From the NCBI GenBank assembly GCA_023421115.1, contig JAEZUI010000264.1, positions 62,001 through 126,000 on the forward strand: a DNA stretch of 64,000 nt, given 5' to 3'. A program made the position numbers and the translations under genes. Below the pieces are notes generated by a model. That model searched no databases and was not told the origin of the DNA. It saw only the letters and a list, made by a program, of their open reading frames with translations. Position 1 is the first letter of the stretch. Every line of letters starts with the position of its first letter. This DNA comes from Bacillota bacterium (lineage in GTDB: Bacteria; Bacillota; Clostridia; Acetivibrionales; Acetivibrionaceae). This document shows positions 9,377 to 21,200 of the stretch, piece after piece.

Positions 9377-10945
9377 ATGGAAATGAAAAATGAATCAAGA
9401 GTTATTAATTCTATGAGGAATATAAGTTATAGTATTATTAGTAATATTATTGTGACTTTACTTGGTTTTTTTGTAAGAACTGTTTTTATTAAAACACTAA
9501 GCAATGAGTATTTAGGGATAAATGGTTTATTTACTAACATATTAACGCTTTTTTCTCTAGCAGAACTTGGAATAGGAAACGCAATAATTTATAAATTATA
9601 TCATCCGGTAGCATTTAATGACAAAGAGAAAATAAATTCTTTGATAGCATTCTATAGGAAAGCCTATCAAGTAATTGCAATTCTTGTAACTGGAATAGGA
9701 CTGCTCATTCTACCTTTTTTAGGTTCTATTATAAAATCACCCCCGAGAATTATTGAAGATATTAGATTGGTTTATTTACTTTATTTAGCAAATAGTGTGA
9801 TTACTTATCTGTTTGTGTACAAAAAATCGCTTTTGATTGCTGATCAAAAAGAATATATTGCTGAGATAATTAACATTATTAAGACGATAATACTTAGTAT
9901 AATCCAAATAGTATTATTACTTGTATATAGAAGCTTTTTATTTTATTTAATAATCCAAATAGTTGCTATACTATTTCACAATGTTGAAATTTCTTTATTG
10001 TGTGATAAAAAGTATAGTTATCTAAAAGACAAACCAATTGGATTAGCCAAAGATGAAAAGAGAAGCATTTTTAAAGATGTAAGAGCTTTAGTTCTATACA
10101 AAATATCAAATATTGTAATTAATAGCACGGATAATATTATTCTAGCTTACTTTGTGGGAATAAGCATAGTTGGTCTATATTCAAATTATCATTTGATTAC
10201 TAAATCTGTTTATGCACTGACAAAGTCACCCTTAAGAGCTATAACCGCAAGTGTCGGTAATCTAAATGCTACTGAAGATAAAGAAAAGCAATACTTGATT
10301 TATAATTCTACCAATTTCATAACTTCTTGGTTATATGGATTTGTTTTTATTTGCTTAAATATTCTTATACATCCTTTCATAGTTTTATGGGTTGGTGAAA
10401 AATATTTATTAGATAGATATGTTGTAATAGTTTTGCTGCTTAATTTTTATTTTATGGGTGTTTGTGGTGCATATAATGTGTTTAGGAATACATTTGGGTT
10501 GTTTATTCAAGGTCAATTCAGACCATTAATTTCAGCCCTCATTAACATCATATTTTCCTTGATTTTAGTACAACATTATGGTGCTCTAGGTGTCTTTTTA
10601 GGAACCTTAATAGCTTATTTATCTTTTAGTATATGGTATGACCCTTATGTTGTACATAAGCATGCGTTCAATAGATCTGTTGTCCCCTTTTACAAAAAAA
10701 CGATATTTTACCTAGTGACCATTTTATCGGTTAATATTGTTGTGGGTTTTTGTGTAAGTTTAATGAATATACCTAATTTAATTTTGGATTTTCTATTAAA
10801 AGCTTTTATAACAGTGATTTTGGTGAATTTAGGATTTGTTATGGCATATCGAAACACAGAAGAGTTTAAATACATATATGAGAAAATTATTTTAAAGTAT
10901 TATAAAAAACTTATTTTAAAGTATTATAAAAAACTTATTGAGTAG
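9377..10945 (+). CDS. Polysaccharide flippase (Wzx-like, MOP superfamily)
   Basis: Membrane protein of 522 residues with about 12-14 predicted membrane segments. It fits the oligosaccharide flippases that move lipid-linked repeat units across the membrane. The N-terminal ISNIIVTLLGFFVRTVFIKT and NEYLGINGLFTNILTLFSLAELGIGNAI regions match the Wzx/RfbX family pattern. It completes a Wzx/Wzy pathway with the polymerase upstream. The ribosome site AAAGGAATGA precedes 9377; the ATG at 9383 is an alternative. The extreme C-terminus contains an exact tandem duplication of ILKYYKKL, caused by a 24-base direct repeat. Confidence 0.85.
   Translation: MEMKNESRVINSMRNISYSIISNIIVTLLGFFVRTVFIKTLSNEYLGINGLFTNILTLFSLAELGIGNAIIYKLYHPVAFNDKEKINSLIAFYRKAYQVIAILVTGIGLLILPFLGSIIKSPPRIIEDIRLVYLLYLANSVITYLFVYKKSLLIADQKEYIAEIINIIKTIILSIIQIVLLLVYRSFLFYLIIQIVAILFHNVEISLLCDKKYSYLKDKPIGLAKDEKRSIFKDVRALVLYKISNIVINSTDNIILAYFVGISIVGLYSNYHLITKSVYALTKSPLRAITASVGNLNATEDKEKQYLIYNSTNFITSWLYGFVFICLNILIHPFIVLWVGEKYLLDRYVVIVLLLNFYFMGVCGAYNVFRNTFGLFIQGQFRPLISALINIIFSLILVQHYGALGVFLGTLIAYLSFSIWYDPYVVHKHAFNRSVVPFYKKTIFYLVTILSVNIVVGFCVSLMNIPNLILDFLLKAFITVILVNLGFVMAYRNTEEFKYIYEKIILKYYKKLILKYYKKLIE
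10889..10936 (+). repeat. Exact 24-bp tandem duplication at the flippase C-terminus
   Basis: Two consecutive identical 24-base units (10889-10912 and 10913-10936), each encoding ILKYYKKL. They add eight basic-aromatic residues to the cytoplasmic tail of the flippase and keep the frame open. The perfect identity suggests a recent slippage event. Confidence 0.95.
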
Positions 10946-11088
10946 ATGGGGCGTAATGAATACTTTTAGTTCAAAGTATAGATTGAGCAACTAAAGAGTT
11001 ATGAAACTGAACGAGATACAAGGTCCAATAAAAGATAATTTGAAAGATTAAAGGTACTATTATAACTATTCTTAAGGGAGGAATAATT

Positions 11089-11532
11089 ATGAAAAAGTAC
11101 AAAGTAGGTTATACAACAGGTGTGTTTGATATGTTCCATATAGGTCATCTTAACATTTTAAAGAAAGCTAAGGAACAATGTGAACACTTAATTGTTGGAG
11201 TTACAACGGACGAATTAGTGTCATATAAAAATAGAAAAGCTATTATACCTCATGAAGAACGTATAGCAATTATTGAAAGTATTAAATATGTCGATGAAGT
11301 GGTGTCTCAAGAGAGCATGGATAAAATGGCAGCTTGGGAGAAGTATAAATTTGATGTTATGTTTGTAGGCAGTGATTGGAAGGATACAGACAAATGGAAT
11401 GAGTTTGAGAGACAATTTAGAGATGTTGGAGTAGATATCGCTTATTTTCCTTATACTCAAGGTACATCTTCAACAAAACTTAGAGAGGTCCTAGATAAAA
11501 TTATGAAGGGTGAAGCGATATCAGCTAAATAG
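11089..11532 (+). CDS. tagD: TagD/GCT-like cytidylyltransferase
   Basis: A 147-residue nucleotidyltransferase of the glycerol-3-phosphate cytidylyltransferase type, which forms CDP-glycerol from CTP and glycerol-3-phosphate. It shows the GVFDMFHIGHLNIL block with the HxGH motif, the conserved NRKAIIPHEERIAIIESIKYVDEV region, and a C-terminal GTSSTKLRE that corresponds to the family's RTxGISTT signature. The length is normal. GGGAGG lies about 10 bases before the ATG. Placed at the end of the polysaccharide locus with LicD, it probably supplies the CDP-activated group. CDP-glycerol is the most likely product, but related substrates cannot be excluded. Confidence 0.83.
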   Translation: MKKYKVGYTTGVFDMFHIGHLNILKKAKEQCEHLIVGVTTDELVSYKNRKAIIPHEERIAIIESIKYVDEVVSQESMDKMAAWEKYKFDVMFVGSDWKDTDKWNEFERQFRDVGVDIAYFPYTQGTSSTKLREVLDKIMKGEAISAK

Positions 11533-11708
11533 ATGGCAAATGTTCTGGTCAAAGACATGTTGTTGGCTTCATTAGAAGTATCTTAAGACTGTAGAGAATA
11601 AAATAGGATCGGTCATAGTTTTCATTATAGAAATATGGATTTCAACTTGAATTAGTATGGTAAAACAAAAGGTAAATTCATTATGATATGTTTTTTTTTA
11701 CAAAACTA

Positions 11709-11737
11709 TTGAAATTTGTAGTAACATTTGGTAAAAT
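11709..11737 (+). promoter_or_regulatory. Sigma-A-like promoter of the peptide/giant-protein unit
   Basis: TTGAAA at 11709-11714, a 17-base spacer and TAAAAT at 11732-11737. The same -35, spacer length and -10 are present in the duplicated region at 44916-44944, which supports its reality. It lies about 65 bases before the small peptide gene. Confidence 0.7.
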
Positions 11738-11803
11738 TATTAAGTCAATTCGTTTCAAATTTCTGTGCAACTAAAAATTTAATAAAAAGTGAGGGATAAT
11801 GTT

Positions 11804-11974
11804 ATGGCAAAGGATAAAGGTAAGGAGAAGAAAGTTCAAGATACCCAGCGTAGTGAAAATGACAAAGTCTTATCCTCAGAAGATCTAGATAAAGTATCCG
11901 GAGGTGCTTCTTTGCGTAAAGTTGGCAAAGTTAAGACCACCGATATTGGTGATAATACCAAATCAAAGATTTAA
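11804..11974 (+). CDS. Double-glycine leader peptide, putative exported peptide precursor
   Basis: A 56-residue basic peptide with the motif LSSEDLDKVSGG, which matches the LSxxELxxVxGG double-glycine leader cleaved by C39 peptidases of ABC exporters. Cleavage after GG would release a 22-residue C-terminal peptide starting ASLRKVGKVKTTD, rich in lysine, with no cysteine. Lanthionine, sactionine or disulfide formation is therefore impossible or unlikely. The ATG at 11804 has GTGAGGG about 8 bases upstream; a GTG at 11789 is part of that site. A C39-peptidase ABC exporter (29746-31896) and HlyD-like partner are encoded in the same region. Function as bacteriocin or signal is inference. The gene is absent from the duplicated copy of its surroundings at 44.9 kb. 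Confidence 0.72.
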   Translation: MAKDKGKEKKVQDTQRSENDKVLSSEDLDKVSGGASLRKVGKVKTTDIGDNTKSKI

Positions 11975-12014
11975 GTTGCACGTCAGATTATAAGTTTTCA
12001 AGTCAATTTTTTAG

Positions 12015-12285
12015 ATTTTATCATCTTTAGCGTAGCTAATTCATTTAAAATGTAAAATCATTTACTTTGTTTCAGTTTTACAAATACTTACATGTGTTGC
12101 ACAGAAGTTCTTTATTGAAGGACTCTTCTTAGTGTGGTGTAACAAAATATCAAATTTCAAAGGTTTTTATGAAGTCTTAATTATCAATGAGTTTTATGAG
12201 AAATGGCAGTACAAGCTTTACTTGTAACTTATGGTAAAAGCATAATTTACAACAAAAATTAAATTAACGGAGGTTACACACAAGT
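12015..12285 (+). promoter_or_regulatory. Conserved leader upstream of the giant surface protein
   Basis: This 271-base non-coding stretch between the peptide gene and the giant gene is strongly conserved in a second place (44966-45222). It contains a hairpin, TACAAG-loop-CTTGTA at 12210-12226, kept in both copies, and an imperfect hairpin around AGAAGTTCTT (about 12106-12132). It ends with the AACGGAGG ribosome site. Conservation of non-coding sequence between copies suggests a shared post-transcriptional control element. No known riboswitch class was recognised. Confidence 0.6.
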
Positions 12286-15200
12286 ATGCGAAAAATAATT
12301 TCGTTTTTAGTAGCTATGGCTCTGTTGTTAACGACTACGCCAGTCTATGCAATAAGTACTGCGGATCTTAAGAATTTAAGCAATGAGGAACTTAGAGAGG
12401 CAATTAGAGGAGATGAACTTTGGGTTGAAAATTATCCAAAAGGTTTGTTCAATTTCGTTGGGACTCAATACATAGTCCACGAATCGCAGGAATTTATGGA
12501 AATAGCAATTGCAAGGCAAGGAGGCACAAAAGGGGATGTAACTGTTGACTTTAAAGCAATTGATGTGTCAGCTAAGTATGGAGAAGACTACGTAATTAGG
12601 GTGTATGAAAACTCTGATAAGTATGTAATGAAAGAAAACAAAAATTCCATTCCGTTAATGGAAACTCTCCAAGATGATGCAAACATTAATATTAGTAAAC
12701 AAGAAGAAACAAACGGTGATATAACAGTGCAGCAATCGGTATACTCCGAGCAGGAGAGTGTAGTTGATGAGAATGAGGCTAGTGAACCTATTGAAGAAGA
12801 AGTAGTTGACCATAATAATACAGCCGATGAGAAAGAGCAACCGTATGTTGACCTTGAAGCTCAAATTGTTGATATTGGAAACAAAACTGCTCCAAAATCT
12901 CTAAGGCAACTAAAAGAATCAGCTTTAGGAATAAAAAGCGATAGACCAGATTGGAAAGAGGTTGATCTTAAAACTGTAGAACAGCTTAAGTCGGAATATG
13001 ATCAATTCTTTTACAATATCCCTGGTGCGCAAAGTACTATTAGATTTAAAGATGGCGAATACATAAAATATTTATATATCATACCTTTAAATGACAATTT
13101 ATCAGAAAGTGAAGAACAGATACTTTTTGCACTTACAAATCCAGAAGGTGGTGCTGTAAGAGGCGAATTTTACATGTCTTATGCAAACATAATTGATGAT
13201 GAAGAATATGAAGCATCAACTTTTGAGCTTTCACAAGACTCAGTAGTTGCAAAGGACGGACAAGCTACGGTAACTGTACGTCGTATAGGTGGACTTTCAC
13301 AATATGCGTCGGTAAACGTTGGAACAGAAGAGCACACAGCAGTTGCAGGAGTTGACTATATACCGGGGCTTCAGGAGTTGTTGTTTACGCCTGGAATGAA
13401 AGAGCAGAAAATAACAGTAGATATACTAAAGAATCCGAAAATGGATAGTTATAGGGAATTTAAGATAGCTCTTGACAGAGAAAATAAAAATGTAAATATA
13501 AAAAAAGCTGAGACAAAAGTAATTATAATACCTGAAACAGAAACCATACAATCGGGTAACCTTCAAGTGTTTTCAGCTGACTATAGTGCACAGGCCGTTT
13601 CAAACCTCAAATCAGGAGTAGAGGTGATATCACCTTACGGTTTTTCACCACAAAAGGGTCAATGGGCTGTGGTTGCACAGGATTTTCTCTCTGGTTCTAA
13701 GTCAGGGACTGCATACGGTGATGGAAACGAGATAAGACTAAGGGCTAATGGCAGTAATTCTTTTGCAAGAGCAACAAATGTGAAACTATATGGAGTAGAA
13801 AAGGTGAATTTTGCAGTGGGAAATTCCGGCTGCGGACGTCATTGGACTGAACGACTATGGTATACTTTTTGGATTAAAAAAGTAGACAAATCAGAACATA
13901 ATTTTAATACGACCTTTGGAGTTGTGTCACCGACAAATAATTCACCAGAATTGTATAAGGAAAATGGAAACCTTGGAAGAAAAGGAGTAGACAGAAATAT
14001 TGCAGAGAGCTTATGGAACACTTCCTGGTTGGGTTATGGTACATGGGCGGCAGGTGGCAATCAAAGTACAGCAGATTTAGGATGGTTAAGACTGTATTTA
14101 AAAGAGTACAGCCTTCAAGTGAAAAACGATGAAGCAAATGTGCCGAAATTTGAAACAAAAGAATATGAGATTGCTGATCAAAAACTAAATAAAAAAAGTG
14201 TAATAGAAAGCTCTCAACCGGGTTCGATTTCCATAAAAACCGTGTACTCTAACGTTAATAATGACAAGAGTCTTGCAGCAAAAACAGCGAGTACTGGAGT
14301 ATATCGTTCAGATAAAATTGAATTTAGTGTAACTTATGCAGATAACATTATCGGTAAGAACTCAAAATATGTAGGTTTTGAAGTTCATAAAGGCAATGGA
14401 AAGTGGGAAAGATTCAGTGGTACTACTCTTTCATTGGACAAGGAATTCTTTTCAAAAAGCGGAATGCTCGATGGTATAAGAGCTGGAACTATACAGGTAA
14501 GACCTGTCTTTGAACACAACAATGTTAACCTGACTCTTAAGGCAGATACTATAAACGGATATATTAAAGAACTTGGTGAGGAAATTGCAGAAAAAACCTT
14601 TACAGGACTAAAGGTAGGGGATAAAGTTAATGCAATAGCAAGGAATTTTAGTGCGTCACTAACCCCTTCCTGGTCATCTAACAATAATTCTAAGCTGCAT
14701 TCAACAGATTCAACAGGTGCAAATACAAGTGTCATATATGAATTGTCTTCAGGCAGCAACAATCTTAATGTAAATTTCTTCAACCCAACAATTATTGTTA
14801 AAGCGAATCCTAATGTATATAAGCATAATGTTTCAAAGCCTGAATTCAGGATTGACGGAGTATTATATTCTGACCATGAAAGCTTAAGTGCGAAAATGAG
14901 TGAGATATTTGAAGCAAACTCCGATGAAAATCTGAGCAATGATCAAAATCCTACAATAGCAATTTCATTTAAGTATGTTTTTGACAATAATTATCCCGAT
15001 CCGTACGGCATTGTAAGGAATGAATTTGGAAATCCGTCAGAAGCCGTGTTGACGGTGTACAAAAGCGACAGTACAGTAAAAGGAAAATACTCCTCAAATA
15101 AAACTCAAAGTTCTCCAAATACTTATACTGTTAGTGCTTCAAACGGTACATATACATATTCAGGAAAGCTCAAAGACTTAGGCTGGGAAGCCGATGATTA

Positions 15201-18200
15201 TGCAACGGTTATTATATACGGAAGTAAAAAAAGAAGTGATGGAGTATTGCAGTCTACAAGGGAAAATGTTATTGATTTTCTTGTAAACTCCGGTAACTAT
15301 ATAACCGTAAAGACTCCCAAGGATGAAATTGTTGCAGGAGATGTATACCAACCTGTGGTAATTGAAAAGGCTGACCCTGTAAATAACTATGAAATGACCT
15401 CTTATCTTGTTCCGGGATTTACTGCAAAATGGAGGGATTATTCCGGAGACCTCGATGGTGACGGTCAGGAAAGCTATGATGAAACTGAGAAGTTGCGGAA
15501 AAAGATGGCTGCATATGGAATGAATCTTGACACCATACGTTCAAACCCTAATAACAGAAGTTATGATGCGTTGTTCTGGGGCAATTTCTTTAACTATGCA
15601 CCTAAGTTCTTCAACCCTTCCCAGATACTTTATAACTTTGAAAAGTCTCCCGAAGAAAGCTCTAAATGGGAAGCTTCTATAGTCATTTATGAAAAATACA
15701 GGACGGTTATAGATCCCGATACACCTTCAAATGATTTGCCGGTAAAAGGTGCTACAGTAATTGTAGGCAACAAGGCATATGAAACCGACGAAAACGGCGT
15801 TGCCACAATGACAGACCCTATTTTTGAAGAGGGCGTAAATTACTCTGCGAGGGTATTGTATAAAGGTTATGAATTTTATACTTATGTACAGCCTGGAAGG
15901 ACTGTTAAGCATGTTTTTGACACAAGTGATATCATGAGGCCTACCGATTTCAAGGCCCGGTATAAAAAGAATGATAATGAAAGAATACCTCTTGACAAGG
16001 ATAGGACGCTCTTACCTGTAAGAAGAGGAACAACAGAAGTTGAATTCAGAGTGGATAACGGAAAAGAGGGCGTAGCAGCAAATGATGCTATAATTCGGAT
16101 TTATGAAACAAATTCCCAAGGCTTTAAAACGAATGTTATCTATGAGGAAAGGACAGGAAAGCCTTCCGGTGGAATATTTACATATTCAATGGATCTTTTG
16201 AATGAGGGCATAAAGCCTGGAAACAGGATGTACATCGCTCCACTTTATGTGAGGGATGAAGAGATTGCAAGGGAATACCCCGAAGTCGATGTCGGACTCA
16301 CCTTCAGTATGGACTTAACACTGGTTTCAGCTTTGGCAAGCTTTGATACACCACTAGCTCCGGCTGTTGAGTTTATTGGCAAAATGAATAACAAGTTTGA
16401 TCTCAGCATGGATCTTGATTTGAAGGATATATTAAAAACCGGCACAAGGGTAGATGAAAACGGTAACAAATATAATACAAAGTACATTACTTTCGGCTTC
16501 AACAAAGAGTTCGAGAAAAAATTCGGCGATCAGAAAGAGGACGAAGAAGAGAAAAAAGAAGAAAAGTCTATGCTTGACAAGATAAAAGGAGTATTTTCGG
16601 GTGCCTCACAAAAAGCAGCAACACAGAAATTAGTCAAGGACAATAAAGATGTTACGGCAAAGAAAAAGGGTTCCGGAGGCGGTACTTTCAATTTTGAATT
16701 TTCCACATCCCTTACAATGACAATTGAGGAAGGTCAGATAAAGAGGGCTGATGGTATTACCGTAACAGACGGATATCACTATTTCAGTTCAATGGTGCTT
16801 ATGGCAGAAGGAAAAGCTGATTTCGGTGCCAAATACACTTATGTTACTCCAATAGGAATTCCGGTTTTTGCCTCAATAGATATAACCGGTAATGCAAATG
16901 TTGTTTTCGGTATAGAAGCCAATGAAGATGAAAGATATGTGGAAAAATACAGATTTGCCAGCAATGGTAAGGTTTCTCTTAATGCTAACGATTACACCAT
17001 ATTTACGAAATTCTATATAAGTCCTAGCATAACCATAGGTGCTGGAGTCGGAATGGATTATCTGAAGGCATTTGTTGAGGGTAATGCTACAGCTGATTTC
17101 AATTTTACCGCTCCTATTATGGGTGATAAGTATAAGTCGAGTGGTGACGGAGGGCTTGTAATATCTGCAGCGGTGGGAATCAAAATACTGTTTATACAGA
17201 AAAAATGGACAATATACAAGTCGAAGAGAATTGAACTATTCAGTTACGGTTATGCCTCACAGGCTATAATGTCAACTTTAAACGATCCTTATACCAACTA
17301 TTTGTATAAGACTGTTGAGCCTGTAGAAGATAGCGACATAATGAGCCGGGATTATCTTAAAAACCAATCGGGTTGGCTTGGTAACAGCTATTCAGCAGGA
17401 AAATTATCCGCTCTTGCTGTTGATATGAGTGATGAGGTTGCACTGTTGATAGGTGCATATCCATATCCACAGACAAAAATAGTTCCGTTTGACGACAAGC
17501 TTTTGATGCTCTTTATCAACGATCCAGGTGAAGAAATACGCGACAGTCGCAACCGTGCACAATTGTTTTATTCAATATATAACGGCAGTACTTGGTCTAT
17601 TCCTCGGGTTGTAGACAATGACAACACTTGGGATGAAGCACCGGATGCGTTTATAGTAGAAGATAAAATTCTTGTTACATGGTCGGATGCTAGTAGGGAA
17701 TTTACAGAAGATGATGATGCAAAAACAACCCTTCAGGCCATGAACATAAGCGGAAGATGGTTTGATACAGCAACAACGGCCTTCGAGGATGAATTTGAAA
17801 TAACAAAACAGACTCAAATAGATATGTATTATTCAGATGTAAATCCGAAGATATCCTATGATGAGCAAACCCAGAGACTTATGGTGTACTATACGAAAGT
17901 AGACTATGATGATTATGCCTATGATTATGACAATACACCTGTAAATGATACCGATGCGTTAAAGGAGACAACTGATGACGGAGACGATACTACTATGTAT
18001 GGTGATATTGTAAACGGATACAACGTAGTAGCATACAGGTATGCACAAAGACAACCGGATGGCACTTTTGTATGGAATACCGAATACTCAGATAGTGAAG
18101 GCTTAGACCCTGAGTACGGCTTTACTCCGGAAGGCTTCTATGGACAGAGGTTCTTAGATCTTTCAATATTGTTTGACATAAAGGAAACAGAGGTTATTAG

Positions 18201-21200
18201 GGAACCGCATGATACTACTGTGGATGAAGAGGACGTTGAAGTTCCCGAAGTTCCTGAAGGCTATGTTAAAGGAGTTATAGGAACAGAAACTGTAGTGGAA
18301 AGAGTTTACGGACATACTGATCCTATGGTTGTAGAATCGGATTTGATTTCCTACAATGGACTTGCATTGCATACATATGTTATGGATGCCGACAGTAGCA
18401 AGACCACTACTGGTGATCAGGAGCTTTACATGCAAATATACAACTATGAGTTAAATGAGTTCCATCATCCTATAAGAATTACAAATAATAATGTACAGGA
18501 TTCAAAACCTCAGTTTGTACGTTCTAAAGGAATAACTTACTTGTACTGGTTGTCCGGTGGAGATATAGTGTATATGGATATAACCAATATGGTAAAGTAC
18601 AATCTTCTAAAGAAAGACATTGAAGTTGAAGGTGAGACCAGATCCATATACATAGTTGATAAATACCATACCGGTATAGACGGCTATGTACAAACAGCAG
18701 TAAAAAGTAAAGCAGATTATCCTATAGACCATTTCCAAATTGAAACAAACGGAGACAGTCAGTATATACTTTATACAGACTATGTAATAACCTATAAAAA
18801 CGGTTTGAAAGCCGGTGACCCTGGCACAGAAAACCTTGAAAATGTAAATAAGGAAAAGCAGATATTTGCAGTTTACCATGAGCCGATGATGGAAATAAAG
18901 GAAGTTCTGTTGACTGATTCTTATGAGGATAATGAAACATATGATTTTACTTTTGTTGAAGGTAAAGGAATTGGGACATATCCAGAGAAAGTAACTGTTA
19001 CAGAATACGTTTACAATGATGCTAATGAGATAGTATTTAATCCAGGTGAAAACCTTATTGACTACAGCATAGTGTCTGATGTAAACGGTTTTAAGGGTGT
19101 TGTTGAAGCCGGTGATCCTGTTATATTCAAAGAATATGCACATACAGAAGGATACGCATGGTCAAAACCGGTACAATTGACTTATGAAGAAGGAGCAAAT
19201 TACAGCGATATTTCCTTCCTTGTAAAAGACTATAATTCTATCGAGGCCGTATACGTCAAATACAATCAGTACCTGAACGAGGACAACTCCTTTGTAGACG
19301 ACACAGAAAACCGTATTTTTGCGTATTGTAACTTCAATATTGAAAGTACAATTGATGCAGAAGAAATAGAACTTCCTTTACAGCTTGTAAAAAGCGAAGA
19401 TAGGCTAAATTTCAGTACTGTAATAAAAAACACAGGAATAAAACCTATCACAAATATAAGTTATGAATACTATATACAGCAGAAGGGCGAGCAACTATAT
19501 ACTAGTGAACCACAAGCAATATTGGACGATAATGATGTGAATATGATTCTTGGAGGCGATACCCATGTATTATATGGAGAATTTGACCTTCCTGAGGACA
19601 TTTCTGATATTGTTGTGGGCTTTAAGATTATTGACGAAATGGACAATGTTCTTGCGGAGTCAGAAAAAGCTGTATGGGCTGGAGCTGACCTTGTAATTAC
19701 TGTACTCGACAGTAGGCTGCAAAGTAATGATACAGCAAGTATTTCATTGTTTGCAAGAAATGAAGGTAATATTGGTTATGACGGAAAGCTTGATATTTTG
19801 TATGCTAAAGATGCTACTGTGCTTAGAAGCATTGATCTTAATGTAGATGCCGGTGGTTCTGAAGCTATGGATGTTGAAATGGATATTGACCTATCTAAGT
19901 TTGGTGAAAGCCAAACAAGAGAAGACGGCTCCGTATATCAAAAGGTAGAACTGAAACTTCTGGCAGGCGATAATTCTGTCTATGCAGAAATAGTACGTAC
20001 TGCAGATAAGGAGACAGTTGATAAGGTTAAAAATGTTAAGACTTTTTCAATAAACAGCAGAGATTTCTCTATAAACTCAGGTACTACTAAAAAACTCAAT
20101 ACAATAACCGAGCTATTTGAACCTATACCTGAATTTGTATCTGATTCCCTTGAGGTAAGGTGGAGGACATCTGATGCTGAAGTGGCTTCAGTTTTGCCAG
20201 ATGGTACTGTGGTGGGACTTAGTAATGGAGAGGCTGTAATCACTGCTGTTCTTGCCCCACGAAACAATACTACAGCAACTCTTTCTGACGGTACGTTTGC
20301 AGATGTTGACACTAGTTATGAACTTCCGGATAGTATGATTTTAAAAAGAGAGGTCAAGGTAAAAGTGGTAAGCGCTGGTGACAGCAGCAATGGCAGTAGT
20401 GGCAGCAGTGGGTCGGCAGGTAGTAGTGGTGGAAACAATGCAGTGGACAACAGTACAACAGACAATACAACAGACAATACAAATACTGCCCAAAAAGAGG
20501 TTGTGGTACAGTTTAAACCTACACTGGAAGGTAAAACTAGTACAATAAAACCTGCTTTAGCTGATTTCTCTGCTGCGTTGCAGAAATTAAAGGAAGAAAA
20601 TAAGACTACCTTGAGAATAACTTCTTCGGATGAGGATATTTCAGAAATAAAGAAATTGGTTCTTCCGGGCGGTATAATGAACCAACTAACAACAAATACA
20701 GTTAAAAACCTTATTTTTGATACAGTTTCAGCAAAAATGACTCTTGAAGAAAAGACCCTGAATTCGTTGATCAATTTATTGCGTGAGCATGGAGAGAATC
20801 AAGAGGTTACAATTTCGATTTCCAGAAAGAGCGTAGAGGAATATCAAGGCATAAAAGAACTTGTAGGCAATAGACCTGTATACGATTTCTCCATACTTAT
20901 CGGAGACAAAAAGATAAAGGATATGACAAAGGAACCCATACCTTTAACTTTAGAGCTTGAAGATTTTAAGTCGGGAAATGACTCAAGTGATACAAGCAGG
21001 ATAGCAGGAATTTTCATTGCAGAGGACGGAAACTACAAAGTGATGCCGATATCAGTAATTAAAGATAAAACACTTGTTATTAAAACAAAACATAATTCAA
21101 TGTATTCAGCAATCTACAGCAATAGTGAATTTGATGATGTATCGGGTTGGTCAAAAGACTCCATTAACTTCTTATCAGCTCGTGAAGTGATTAATGGTGT

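Noticed and set aside
18607..19143. Minus-strand open frame of 178 codons within the giant gene
   Set aside because: Antisense shadow of the giant protein gene with cysteine/tyrosine-rich nonsense composition.
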